From: Streptomyces vinaceus
GTDB taxonomy: Bacteria; Actinomycetota; Actinomycetes; Streptomycetales; Streptomycetaceae
Direction: 5' to 3'
Length of the DNA stretch: 64,000 bases
Assembly: GCF_008704935.1 (NCBI RefSeq)
Contig: NZ_CP023692.1
Coordinates: 4,486,001-4,550,000, forward strand
How positions within the stretch are numbered: the first letter of the stretch is position 1; each line of letters opens with the position of its first letter. Below, piece by piece: positions 27,573 to 36,803 of this stretch. A program made the translations under genes and the position numbers. Below the pieces are notes generated by a model. That model had not been told where the DNA came from. It worked only from the letters and a program-made list of their open reading frames with translations, and ran no database searches.

Positions 27573-28916
27573 TCAGGCGCGCGGGCGGCCCATCGCGCGG
27601 TAGGTCCAGCCGGCCGCGCGCCAGCGGTCGGTGTCCAGGGCGTTGCGGCCGTCGAGGATCAGCCGGTCGGTGACGACCGCGCCCAGCGCCACCGGGTCGA
27701 GGTCGCGGAACTCGCGCCACTCGGTGAGGTGCAGGACGACCTCCGCGCCGCGGGCCGCCTCCAGCGCCGAGTCCGCGTACCCGAGCGTCGGGAAGACGCG
27801 GCGGGCGTTGTCCATGCCCTTCGGGTCGTAGACGGTGACCTGGCCGCCCTGGAGGTGGATCTGCCCGGCCACGTTCAGCGCGGGGGAGTCGCGGACGTCG
27901 TCGGAGTCCGGCTTGAAGGTGGCGCCGAGCACCGCGACCCGCTTGCCGAGGAAGGACCCGCCCACGGCCTCGCGGGCCAGCTCGACCATGTGGCCGCGGC
28001 GGCGCATGTTGATCGAGTCGACCTCGCGCAGGAAGGTCAGCGCCTGGTCCGCGCCGAGCTCGCCGGCGCGCGCCATGAAGGCCCGGATGTCCTTGGGCAG
28101 GCAGCCGCCGCCGAAACCGATGCCGGCGCGCAGGAACTTCTTGCCGATGCGGTCGTCGTGGCCGATGGCCTCGGCCAGCTTGACCACGTCGCCGCCGGCC
28201 GCCTCGCAGACCTCCGCCATCGCGTTGATGAACGAGATCTTGGTGGCGAGGAAGGAGTTGGCGGCGGTCTTGACGAGCTCGGCGGTCGGGAAGTCGGTCA
28301 CCACCAGCGGGCTGCCCTCCGCCATCGGCGTGCCGTACACCTCGCGCAGTACCTTCTCGCCGCGCTCGCCGTGGACGCCGATCACGATCCGGTCGGGGTG
28401 CAGGGTGTCCTGCACGGCGAAGCCCTCGCGCAGGAACTCCGGGTTCCACGCCAGCTCGACCTCGTCGCCCGCGGGGGCCAGCTCGGCCAGCTTCGCGGCG
28501 AGCCGCTCCGCCGAGCCCACCGGCACGGTGGACTTGCCGACGACCAGGACCGGGCGGGTCAGGTGCGGGGCGAGGGACTCGATCGCGGAGTCGACGTAAC
28601 TCATGTCGCAGGCGTACTCGCCGTGCTTCTGCGGGGTGTTGACGCAGACGAAGTGGACGTCACCGAAGGCGCCGACCTCCTCCCAGGACTGCGTGAAGCG
28701 CAGCCGCCCGGTGGAGCCCGGCAGGCCCTCGACGTGCGCGGCGAGGAGCTCCTCCAGCCCGGGCTCGTACATCGGCACCCGGCCCGCGGACAGCATCTCG
28801 ATCTTCTCCGACACCACGTCCAGCCCGAGCACCTCGAAGCCCAGCTCCGCCATCGCCGCGGCGTGGGTGGCGCCGAGGTAGCCGGTGCCGATCACAGTGA
28901 TCCTGAGGGGGGCCAT
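27573..28916 (-). CDS. UDP-glucose 6-dehydrogenase
   Basis: 447 residues. It oxidises UDP-glucose to UDP-glucuronate with two NAD+. Rossmann motif GTGYLGATHAA (about 10-20), Lys216 in ELVKTAANSFLATKI, and catalytic Cys272 in GFGGGCLPKD are present; length is normal. The ATG at 28916 has GGAG at a good distance. The product feeds uronic-acid polymers or glycosylated secondary metabolites. Its neighbours include envelope glycosylation genes. Confidence 0.94.
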   Translation of the reverse strand: MAPLRITVIGTGYLGATHAAAMAELGFEVLGLDVVSEKIEMLSAGRVPMYEPGLEELLAAHVEGLPGSTGRLRFTQSWEEVGAFGDVHFVCVNTPQKHGEYACDMSYVDSAIESLAPHLTRPVLVVGKSTVPVGSAERLAAKLAELAPAGDEVELAWNPEFLREGFAVQDTLHPDRIVIGVHGERGEKVLREVYGTPMAEGSPLVVTDFPTAELVKTAANSFLATKISFINAMAEVCEAAGGDVVKLAEAIGHDDRIGKKFLRAGIGFGGGCLPKDIRAFMARAGELGADQALTFLREVDSINMRRRGHMVELAREAVGGSFLGKRVAVLGATFKPDSDDVRDSPALNVAGQIHLQGGQVTVYDPKGMDNARRVFPTLGYADSALEAARGAEVVLHLTEWREFRDLDPVALGAVVTDRLILDGRNALDTDRWRAAGWTYRAMGRPRA

Positions 28917-29066
28917 GGGTGCTCCAGAGGTGCGGGGCCGTTTGCGGCCACTGAGCATAGTCGGGCCGCTCAGGGGGGACGTTCCCCAGGAGACCCGGCT
29001 GTCACGCAGCTCACGTACTCCGTACATATCGCTGCCGGGACGCCGGACACTAAGATTTGGGTTACT

Positions 29067-29078
29067 TAACGGTAGTTA
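29067..29078. promoter_or_regulatory. TAAC-GGTA-GTTA dyad before acyl-CoA dehydrogenase
   Basis: TAAC (29067-29070) and GTTA (29075-29078) are inverted copies, 33 bp before the start, within an AT-rich patch. It could be bound by a TetR-type fatty-acid regulator; the regulator is not visible here. Confidence 0.35.
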
Positions 29079-29110
29079 GCATCACGCATCACACTTGGGG
29101 AGTGAGAGTC

Positions 29111-30268
29111 TTGGCGGGTTCTGCCGACTTCGACCTGTACCGCCCGGCCGAGGAGCACGACATGCTCCGCGAGTCCGTCCGCTCGCTCGCCGAGGCGAAG
29201 ATCCTGCCGTTCGCCGCCGCGGTCGACGAGGAGGCCCGCTTCCCGCAGGAGGCGCACGACGCGCTCGTCGCCAACGACCTGCACGCCGTCCACGTCCCGG
29301 AGACCTACGGCGGCGCGGGCGCGGACGCGCTGGCCACCGTGATCGTGATCGAGGAAGTGGCCCGCGTCTGCGCGTCGTCCTCCCTGATCCCGGCCGTGAA
29401 CAAGCTCGGTTCGCTCCCGGTGATCCTCTCCGGCTCCGAGGACCTGAAGAAGAAGTACCTCGGCCCGCTGGCCAAGGGCGACGGCATGTTCTCGTACTGC
29501 CTCTCCGAGCCCGACGCGGGCTCGGACGCGGCCGGCATGAAGACCCGCGCGGTGCGCGACGGTGACTTCTGGGTGCTCAACGGCGTCAAGCGCTGGATCA
29601 CCAACGCGGGCGTCTCCGAGTACTACACGGTCATGGCCGTGACGGACCCGGAGAAGCGCTCGAAGGGCATCTCGGCCTTCGTCGTGGAGAAGTCCGACGA
29701 GGGCGTCTCCTTCGGCGCCCCGGAGAAGAAGCTCGGCATCAAGGGCTCCCCGACCCGCGAGGTCTACCTCGACAACGTGCGGATCCCGGCCGACCGCATG
29801 ATCGGCGCCGAGGGCACCGGATTCGCCACCGCGATGAAGACCCTGGACCACACCCGCATCACCATCGCGGCCCAGGCGCTCGGCATCGCCCAGGGCGCCC
29901 TGGACTACGCCAAGGGCTACGTCCAGGAGCGCAAGCAGTTCGGCAAGCCGATCGGCGACTTCCAGGGCGTGCAGTTCATGCTCGCCGACATGGCCATGAA
30001 GGTCTCGGCCGCCCGCGCCCTGACCTACCAGGCCGCAGCCGCCTCCGAGCGCGGTGACGCCGACCTGACGTACCTCGGCGCGGCGGCCAAGTGCTTCGCC
30101 TCCGACATCGCCATGGAGGTCACCACGGACGCCGTCCAGCTCCTCGGCGGCTACGGCTACACCCGCGACTACCCGGTGGAGCGCATGATGCGCGACGCCA
30201 AGATCACCCAGATCTACGAGGGCACGAACCAGGTCCAGCGGATCGTCATGGCCCGCAACCTCCCGTAG
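29111..30268 (+). CDS. Acyl-CoA dehydrogenase
   Basis: 385 residues, flavoprotein of beta-oxidation or branched-chain acid breakdown that makes a trans-2-enoyl-CoA. The flavin/substrate motif YCLSEPDAGSDAAGM (about 135-150), RITIAAQALGIAQGALD and the catalytic base region IYEGTNQVQRIVMAR (Glu in YEGT) are present. I chose TTG 29111 because GGGGAG lies nine bases before it; GTG 29102 would have no usable ribosome site. FadE25 of M. tuberculosis is the likely homologue by gene order. A terminator follows. Confidence 0.93.
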   Translation: MAGSADFDLYRPAEEHDMLRESVRSLAEAKILPFAAAVDEEARFPQEAHDALVANDLHAVHVPETYGGAGADALATVIVIEEVARVCASSSLIPAVNKLGSLPVILSGSEDLKKKYLGPLAKGDGMFSYCLSEPDAGSDAAGMKTRAVRDGDFWVLNGVKRWITNAGVSEYYTVMAVTDPEKRSKGISAFVVEKSDEGVSFGAPEKKLGIKGSPTREVYLDNVRIPADRMIGAEGTGFATAMKTLDHTRITIAAQALGIAQGALDYAKGYVQERKQFGKPIGDFQGVQFMLADMAMKVSAARALTYQAAAASERGDADLTYLGAAAKCFASDIAMEVTTDAVQLLGGYGYTRDYPVERMMRDAKITQIYEGTNQVQRIVMARNLP

Positions 30269-30283
30269 CGGCCCGCACCGCGA

Positions 30284-30317
30284 CGAACGGCCCCCGGCGT
30301 GTGCCGGGGGCCGTTCG
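30284..30317 (+). terminator. 15-bp hairpin terminator after acyl-CoA dehydrogenase
   Basis: Arms 30284-30298 and 30303-30317 are perfectly complementary with a GTGT loop. No T-tract follows, which is common in Streptomyces. Confidence 0.8.
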
Positions 30318-30473
30318 CGTGCGGTGGGCGGGCGGCGCGTGCGATCTGTCACCCGGATGGGTCTAGACAGGGGCCCGCCCCCGGGCCGCCGGGGTGGGGG
30401 CGGGGCACGATCGGCTGGGGCCGTGGTTTCGGTCGTACGGCCCGCACGCGTGAGGTGAGGGGACGGAACGCCA

Positions 30474-31691
30474 GTGACGGACAGCGCAGGCATACCGGGC
30501 GGCCCCGAAGCCGCCGGAGGCTCCTCGAAGCCTCCGCGCGGCCGTCGGCGCCGTCTGCTGCGCTGGATCGCCCTCGGGCTGGCCCTGCTGGTCCTGTGCG
30601 GGGCGGCGGTCGGCTGGTGGATCTACCGCAAGCTCGACGGGAACATCACCGAGGACACCTCGGCCGCCGCCGAGCTGGAGCGCTACGAGCGCGAGCGCCC
30701 CACCCACTCCGTGGGCGGCTCGCAGAACATCCTGCTCATCGGCTCGGACTCGCGCTCCGGCAAGGAGAACGCCCGCTACGGCCGGGACCGCGGCACCGAG
30801 CGCTCGGACACCGCGATCCTGCTGCACCTGCCCGCGGACCGCAGGAGCGCGACGGCGGTCTCGATACCCCGGGACCTGATGACGCCGATCCCCGCCTGCC
30901 TGACGGCCGACGGCAGCCGCACCGCCGAGCGGCTCGCCCAGTTCAACTGGGCCTACGAGTGGGGCGGGGCCGCCTGCACGATCCGTACGGTGGAGAAACT
31001 CACCGGAATCCGGATCGACCACCACATGGTGGTCGATTTCGGCGGGTTCAAGAAGATGGTCGACGCGGTCGGCGGGGTGGAGATCTGCCTCAAGCAGCCG
31101 ATGAAGGACTCCGAGGCGAAGCTCAAGCTCCCGGCCGGCCGGCAGACCCTGCACGGCGAGCAGGCCCTCGGGTTCGTCCGCGCCCGCTACAGCCTCGGCA
31201 ACGGCAGCGACACCGAACGGATGGAGCGCCAGCAGCAGTTCCTCGGCTCGCTGGTCAAGAAGGTGCAGAGCAACGGGGTGCTGCTGAACCCGGGCCGCCT
31301 CTACCCGCTGCTGGACGCCGCCACCTCCTCGGTGACCACCGACCCCGGGCTGGCCTCGCTGCGCGGCCTGTACGAACTGGTACGGGGCGTGCGGGACATA
31401 CCCGCGGAGCAGGTCAAGTTCCTCACCGTGCCCCGCCGCCCGTACGCCGCCGACCCGAACCGGGACGAGCTGGTGCAGCCGGAGGCGGCGCAACTCTTCG
31501 AGCGCCTGCGGACGGACAAGCCGCTCACGGTGACCCCGCCGAGCCCGGCGGCGGCCGAAACCGAACAGGCCCCGCAGAGCTCCCGCGACGGCGAAACGGA
31601 GCCCTCCGCGCCCCCCGAGGGAACCGCGACCGCCCCCGTTCCCGTCCCCACCTTCACGGGAACCACGGCGGGCGCGGCCGATTGCCGGTAA
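30474..31691 (+). CDS. LytR-CpsA-Psr (LCP) ligase, first of five
   Basis: 405 residues. Basic N-terminus (RGRRRRLLR), one membrane helix (about 29-50) and an extracytoplasmic LCP domain. NILLIGSDSR (Asp and Arg for pyrophosphate/metal), RSDTAILLH, SIPRDLMTPIP, and FVRARYSLGNGSDTERMERQQQFL are the family motifs; all key Arg and Asp are present. These enzymes move glycopolymers from undecaprenyl-pyrophosphate to peptidoglycan. A Pro/Thr-rich tail follows (about 350-405). The GTG start is preceded by weak GGGGACGGA. Cluster context below. Confidence 0.93.
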   Translation: MTDSAGIPGGPEAAGGSSKPPRGRRRRLLRWIALGLALLVLCGAAVGWWIYRKLDGNITEDTSAAAELERYERERPTHSVGGSQNILLIGSDSRSGKENARYGRDRGTERSDTAILLHLPADRRSATAVSIPRDLMTPIPACLTADGSRTAERLAQFNWAYEWGGAACTIRTVEKLTGIRIDHHMVVDFGGFKKMVDAVGGVEICLKQPMKDSEAKLKLPAGRQTLHGEQALGFVRARYSLGNGSDTERMERQQQFLGSLVKKVQSNGVLLNPGRLYPLLDAATSSVTTDPGLASLRGLYELVRGVRDIPAEQVKFLTVPRRPYAADPNRDELVQPEAAQLFERLRTDKPLTVTPPSPAAAETEQAPQSSRDGETEPSAPPEGTATAPVPVPTFTGTTAGAADCR

Positions 31692-31917
31692 AGCAATCCC
31701 AAAAGGCGGTGCCCGAACCGAAGGCCTTGGGTGGTTTGGCCCGTTATAAGGGGAGTGGAATTTGTCACCACCATGGTTTGCGGTCAACTGGGGCGGATAA
31801 GGTGAGCGATCCGGTGCCCAGGTCAGACCAGAGAGGCCGTGCACCAGCAGCCGGATCGTTGACCGAGCGTCTTGGGGGAGACGCGTCGCGAGGCACCGAC
31901 GGAGGATTCGAGCAACC

Positions 31918-33663
31918 GTGGATGCGCAAAGCCGTGGGCGGGCGGAAGAAATCGACCCCGCAGACCAGTGGGTGCTCAACCCCCGCACTGGCAACTACGA
32001 ACTGCGACTGGACCGTTCCGCTGCGCAGCAGCCGCCCTCTGTCGCCGCCCCCCGCAGACCGTCCTCGGCGCGCACCGGTGCGCCCGGCGCCCCCAAGGCG
32101 CCCAAGGCGCCGTCTCCGGCGGTGCCCGGGCCGCGGCGCGGCGACGGTCCGCCCGGGCGGCGCGGCGGCCGGCCGCGCAAGGGCGGCGGCGGAGGGGGCC
32201 GGCGCAAGAAGGTCCTGGTCGTCACCGGCGGCACCCTGGCGTTCCTGCTGGTCGCCGGCTCGGTGGGGGCGTACCTCTACTACGACCACCTGAACAGCAA
32301 CCTCAACGTCACCGACGTCGGCGACGCGGGCACGGGCGGGTTCAAGAAGGACCAGCCCATCAACATCCTGGTCATCGGCACCGACAAGCGCAGCGGCGAG
32401 GGCAACGAGGGCTACGGGGACGCGGAGAGCGTCGGCCACGCCGACACCACGATCCTCTTCCACGTCGCCAAGGACCGCAGCAACGCCACCGCGCTGTCCA
32501 TCCCCCGCGACCTGATCACGAACATCCCGGCCTGCCCGACGAAGCAGCCCGACGGTTCGACCAAGACCATCCCGGGCCAGAAGGGGACGCGGTTCAACGT
32601 GAGCCTCGGCCAGGAGGGCCGCGACCCGGGCTGCACCATGCGTACGGTGAAGGAGATCACCGGCGTCACCGTCGACAACTTCATGATGGTCGACTTCAAC
32701 GCGGTGAAGGTGCTGAGCACGGCGGTCGGCGGCGTCCCGGTGTGCCTCGCGAAGCCGGTGGACGACAAGGACTCCAAGCTGAAGCTGGACGCCGGCGAGC
32801 ACCGGCTGCAGGGCGAGCAGGCCCTGGCCTTCGTACGGACGCGGCACTCGTTCGGCAACCACGGCGACCTCGACCGGATCAAGACCCAGCAGCAGTTCCT
32901 GGGCTCGATGATGCGCGAGATGAAGTCGAAGGAGACGCTGACCAGTCCGAAGAAGTTCTTCTCCCTCGCGGAGGCGGCCACCAAGTCGCTGACCGTCGAC
33001 TCGGGCATAGGGTCCATCGACAAACTCACCAACCTCGCCGGTGAGTTGAAGGACATCGACCTGAAGAACATCACCTTCACCACGCTCCCGGTGCTCGACA
33101 ACCCGGCCGAGCCCGAAGGCAAGAAGGCGACCGTCGTCGTCGACCAGCGGGTGGCCGACCCCCTGCTGAAGATGATCCAGGCCGACGTCTCGCTGACGGA
33201 GGTCGAGAAGAAGGAGCAGGCGGCGAAGGACGCGGCCGACGCGGAGGCCAAGAGCAAGGCGGACGCCCTGCTCCAGGGCAACCGGGCGCCCGCAGGCGAC
33301 GTACGGGTGGACGTCTACAACGGCGGCGGCCCCGGCGGCGCGGCCTCGACCACCGTGACCTGGCTGCAGAACAGCAAGGGCGTGAACAAGTCCAGCAACC
33401 GCGGCAACGCGCCCGCCAAGCTCGACGCGACGCAGCTGGAGTACGCGCCCAACCAGGCCGACCAGGCCCGGGCGCTGGCCGACCTGATGGGGCTGCCGGC
33501 CACGGCGCTGAAGATGGGCTCGGCGGACGCCGCGCCCAAGACCCCGATGAAGCTGACGCTCGGCGGCGACTTCAAGGGGGCGGGGGTCTCGCTGACGGCG
33601 CCGCAGAAGGCGCCGGAGGACATCCAGCGGGTCGAGGCGGACAAGGCGATCTGCGCGAAGTAG
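31918..33663 (+). CDS. LCP family protein with C-terminal LytR_C domain, second of five
   Basis: 581 residues. A Pro/Gly/Arg-rich cytoplasmic N-terminus (about 100 residues) precedes one membrane helix (about 100-122). The LCP domain has NILVIGTDKRSG, LSIPRDLITNIP and the RTRHSFGNHGDLDRIKTQQQFL block. The usual Arg-[ST]-Asp-Thr is replaced by HADTT (Arg to His), so the substrate pocket differs. A LytR_C-type domain follows (about 460-570, starting VRVDVYNGGG). The GTG start has GGAGG about 12 bases away. A wall ligase, or a related polymer-handling protein. Confidence 0.9.
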   Translation: MDAQSRGRAEEIDPADQWVLNPRTGNYELRLDRSAAQQPPSVAAPRRPSSARTGAPGAPKAPKAPSPAVPGPRRGDGPPGRRGGRPRKGGGGGGRRKKVLVVTGGTLAFLLVAGSVGAYLYYDHLNSNLNVTDVGDAGTGGFKKDQPINILVIGTDKRSGEGNEGYGDAESVGHADTTILFHVAKDRSNATALSIPRDLITNIPACPTKQPDGSTKTIPGQKGTRFNVSLGQEGRDPGCTMRTVKEITGVTVDNFMMVDFNAVKVLSTAVGGVPVCLAKPVDDKDSKLKLDAGEHRLQGEQALAFVRTRHSFGNHGDLDRIKTQQQFLGSMMREMKSKETLTSPKKFFSLAEAATKSLTVDSGIGSIDKLTNLAGELKDIDLKNITFTTLPVLDNPAEPEGKKATVVVDQRVADPLLKMIQADVSLTEVEKKEQAAKDAADAEAKSKADALLQGNRAPAGDVRVDVYNGGGPGGAASTTVTWLQNSKGVNKSSNRGNAPAKLDATQLEYAPNQADQARALADLMGLPATALKMGSADAAPKTPMKLTLGGDFKGAGVSLTAPQKAPEDIQRVEADKAICAK

Positions 33664-33802
33664 GCCGACAGGGGAAAGGCCGAACCGGCCGGCCGGGCAC
33701 GACCGGGCCGGCCGGGCCGGGCACGACCGAGCAAGGCGAGCGGCCGGCCCGTGCCGGTGCGACCGGCACACCACGACACGAATTGAATCTTGAGGGGGAC
33801 GT

Positions 33803-35470
33803 GTGAGGCACAGCAGCGTGCGAGGGGAGGGGGCGCCCGCCCAGCCCGGTGAGATATCCGGCGGTGGATCCGGCGCGTCCGGCGCCGTCCCCCCACCGAG
33901 AGAGGGGTCCGGCGGCGGCGTCCCCAAGCGGCGCGGCCGGCGGCGGGTGCTGCGCTGGGTGTCCTCCGTCCTGTCGTTCCTCATACTCGCGACGGCGGCG
34001 GGCGGCTACCTCTACTACCGCCACCTCAACGGCAGCATCAAGACGGACGTCCTGAACCTCGGCGAGAACAAGCTGGGCGGTTCCAAGCCCAACGCCTTCG
34101 GCCAGACCCCGCTGAACATCCTCCTCATCGGCTCCGACGCCCGTGACGACGCGGCCAACCAGGCCCTCGGCGGCGCCAAGGACACCTTCGACGGGCCGCC
34201 CCTCGCGGACGTGCAGATGCTGCTGCACCTGTCGGCGGACCGCAGCAACATGTCGGTCGTGTCGATGCCCCGCGACACGATGCTGATGATGCCGAAGTGC
34301 ACCGAGCCGGGCGGCAAGGTCCACCAGGCCAGCAAGGGCCTCGTGCAGACCAACGAGTCGCTCGGCCGGGGCGGGCCGGGCTGCACGGTCGCCGCCTGGA
34401 CCGAGCTCACGCGCATCCCGATCGACCACTTCATGATGATCGACTTCAAGGGCGTGGTGACGATGGCGGACGCCATCGGCGGCGTGCCGGTCTGCGTCCA
34501 GCAGAACGTGGAGTCGCGCACCCGCGACGGCAAGGGCTCCGGCCTGAAGCTGCCCGCCGGTACGAGCACCATCCAGGGCGAGCAGGCCCTCCAGTGGCTG
34601 CGCACCCGGTACGGGTTCGAGGACGGCACCGACCTCGGCCGCACCCACGCCCAGCACATGTACATGAACTCGATGGCCCGCGAGTTCCGCAAGAACGCCA
34701 AGCTCAGCAACCCGGTGAAGCTCAACAGCCTGGCGCAGGCGGCGATCAAGGCCATGGTCGTGGACCCGGGCCTGAACAAGATCGACAAGCTGTACGACCT
34801 CAGCATGGAGCTCAAGAAGGTCCCCACCGGGCGGATCACCATGACCACCATGCCGTGGGTGTACAGCACCCGCGAGGAGGGCCGCGTCGAGCCCAAGCCG
34901 GTCGAGGCCGAGGCCCTGTTCCGGATGGTCCGCGAGGACATCGCCCTCGACGGCAAGGGCTCCGGTACCCCGAACCCGGACGGCACCCCGGCCTCGCCGG
35001 CCGCCTCCACCGCCCCCGCCGCGCCCTCCCAGCCCGCGGCCGACCCGGCCGCGCCCCCGGCGAAGATCGCGGTCTCCGTGCGCAACGCCACCGGCGGCAA
35101 GGACGGCGCCCAGGTCCGGGTCAAGGGCCGGGCCGACGAGGTCGCCGCGATCCTGGTCGGCAAGGGCTTCACCAAGGCCCAGTCCACCCAGCAGACCGGG
35201 GCCGAGGACGCCACCGTGGTCCGCTTCTCCACCCCCGGCCAGGCCGGTGACGCGGCGGCCGTGGCCACCGCGCTGGGCCTGCCGGCCACCGCCGTGGAGA
35301 AGTCCGACGAGGTCACCGGGATCGTGCTGTTCGTCGGCAAGGACTGGCGCAGCGGCAACGCGCCGACCCCGCCGCCGCCCGCCCCCACCAAGGCCCCCGA
35401 CTCCGCCCGTCCGCTCAACGGCGACGACGACAAGGAGTGCATGGCGGTCCAGCCGGGCTTCACCTGGTAG
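33803..35470 (+). CDS. LCP family protein, third of five
   Basis: 555 residues. GTG start with GAGGGGG five bases upstream. Gly/Pro-rich N-terminus, membrane helix (about 52-72, SSVLSFLILATAAGGYLYY), LCP domain with NILLIGSDARDD, SMPRDTMLMMP and RTRYGFEDGTDLGRTHAQHM. The Arg of the RSDT motif is absent (PLADVQML). A Pro/Ala-rich linker then leads to a LytR_C-like domain (about 420-520). Probably a cell-wall polymer ligase of altered specificity. The gene ends before a strong hairpin. Confidence 0.9.
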   Translation: MRHSSVRGEGAPAQPGEISGGGSGASGAVPPPREGSGGGVPKRRGRRRVLRWVSSVLSFLILATAAGGYLYYRHLNGSIKTDVLNLGENKLGGSKPNAFGQTPLNILLIGSDARDDAANQALGGAKDTFDGPPLADVQMLLHLSADRSNMSVVSMPRDTMLMMPKCTEPGGKVHQASKGLVQTNESLGRGGPGCTVAAWTELTRIPIDHFMMIDFKGVVTMADAIGGVPVCVQQNVESRTRDGKGSGLKLPAGTSTIQGEQALQWLRTRYGFEDGTDLGRTHAQHMYMNSMAREFRKNAKLSNPVKLNSLAQAAIKAMVVDPGLNKIDKLYDLSMELKKVPTGRITMTTMPWVYSTREEGRVEPKPVEAEALFRMVREDIALDGKGSGTPNPDGTPASPAASTAPAAPSQPAADPAAPPAKIAVSVRNATGGKDGAQVRVKGRADEVAAILVGKGFTKAQSTQQTGAEDATVVRFSTPGQAGDAAAVATALGLPATAVEKSDEVTGIVLFVGKDWRSGNAPTPPPPAPTKAPDSARPLNGDDDKECMAVQPGFTW

Positions 35471-35483
35471 GACCGGTATGCAC

Positions 35484-35521
35484 GAAGGGGCCCGGTGGCG
35501 CTGTCGCCACCGGGCCCCTTC
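35484..35521. terminator. Bidirectional 17-bp hairpin terminator
   Basis: Arms 35484-35500 and 35505-35521 are complementary, with loop CTGT. It lies between the third LCP gene and the convergent glycosyltransferase. Confidence 0.85.
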
Positions 35522-35556
35522 ACGTGTGTACGTCCGTACGTGTGTACGCGGCCCGC

Positions 35557-36600
35557 TCAGACCTCGCTGGCCAGGTCCTGGCGCACCGCCGGGCGGCGGC
35601 TCGCGATGACCTTGGCCGCGAGCGCGCGCGGGCTGGTCAGGAAGCCGAAGCCCCAGGACATGTGCATGGTGGCCAGGGCCACCGGGATCTGCGCCCGCGC
35701 CTTCAGCGAGAGGCCCTTGCCGGCCGGGACCGAGCCCGCGGTGATCGCCGCGAGGTAGCCGGCCGGGACCAGGAAGCCCCACGGGGTGACGGCCGCGCCG
35801 ACCACGACACCGGCGGCGATCGCGCACAGCGCGGTCGGCGAGGCGAGGTAGCGCAGGTTGATCGAGCCCGAGTGGTAGCGGGCCACGACGTGGCGCCAGC
35901 GGCCGTAGTCCTTGTACTGCTTGGCGAGCGCCCGTACGGAGGGCCGCGGGCGGTACTGGACCTTCAGCTCGGGGGAGAACCAGATCAGCCCGCCGGCCTC
36001 GCGGATGCGGAAGTTCAGCTCCCAGTCCTGGGCGCGGATGAACTCCTCGTTGTAGCCGCCCGCCAGCTCCAGCGCCTCGCGGCGGAAGACACCCAGGTAG
36101 ACGGTGTCGGCCGGGCCGGCCTTGCCCCCGGTGTGGAAGGCCGCGTTGCCGACGCCGATCCGGGAGGTCATCGCGGCGGCGACCGCGTCCTCCCAGGCGT
36201 TCTCGCCCTCGGCGTGCATGATGCCGCCGACGTTCTGCGCGCCGGTCTCCTCCAGGAGGCGGACCGCGGTGGCGATGTAGTTCGGCGACAACATGCCGTG
36301 GCCGTCGACGCGTACCACGATCGGGTGACGCGAGGCCTTGATGGCGGCGTTGAGGGCGGCCGGGGTGCGGCCGGAGGGGTTCGGAACGGTGACGACGCGG
36401 ACGCGGCTACTGGATGCGGTCTCGCGTACGAGCTCGGCGGCGATCTCGTCGGTGCGGTCCTCGGACGGCCCCAGTGCGATCACCACCTCCATCTCACCGG
36501 CGTACTCCTGTCCGAGGATGTGACGGACGGAGTCACGCAGATGGCGCTCCTCGTTGAGCACCGGCATGATCACCGAGACTGCGGGCTGCTGGGCGGGCAT
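35557..36600 (-). CDS. GT2-family glycosyltransferase, membrane-associated
   Basis: 347 residues. GT-A fold: VSVIMPVLNEERHLRDS at the N-terminus, sugar-nucleotide/metal motif VRVDGHG (an Asp-x-Gly-His in place of the usual DxD or DDD), GGYNEEFIRAQDWELNFRI for the acceptor site, and R-x-x-x-W-type segment YKDYGRWRHVV. Two or three hydrophobic segments (about 265-325) anchor it at the membrane. The ATG follows AAGGA; a TTG four codons upstream is less likely. It probably transfers a sugar to a lipid-linked polymer. It lies among LCP genes. Confidence 0.88.
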   Translation of the reverse strand: MPAQQPAVSVIMPVLNEERHLRDSVRHILGQEYAGEMEVVIALGPSEDRTDEIAAELVRETASSSRVRVVTVPNPSGRTPAALNAAIKASRHPIVVRVDGHGMLSPNYIATAVRLLEETGAQNVGGIMHAEGENAWEDAVAAAMTSRIGVGNAAFHTGGKAGPADTVYLGVFRREALELAGGYNEEFIRAQDWELNFRIREAGGLIWFSPELKVQYRPRPSVRALAKQYKDYGRWRHVVARYHSGSINLRYLASPTALCAIAAGVVVGAAVTPWGFLVPAGYLAAITAGSVPAGKGLSLKARAQIPVALATMHMSWGFGFLTSPRALAAKVIASRRPAVRQDLASEV

Positions 36601-36803
36601 GTGGTCCTTCAAGGTCGGGTATCGGTGTCACGTTACCGCGTACGGGGGAAACGGGTGCGCGCCGCATGATCGGTAGGGACAGCGGCTGATCGTATGGGCC
36701 TACTGTTCTGACGATCTGCCCGATGTGTCCGGTCCGAAGGGTCCGGCACCCGTGTGTCCGGCTCGTCCCTGTAGGTCCTGCTGCCCCCGCGGAGGTGTCC
36801 CCC

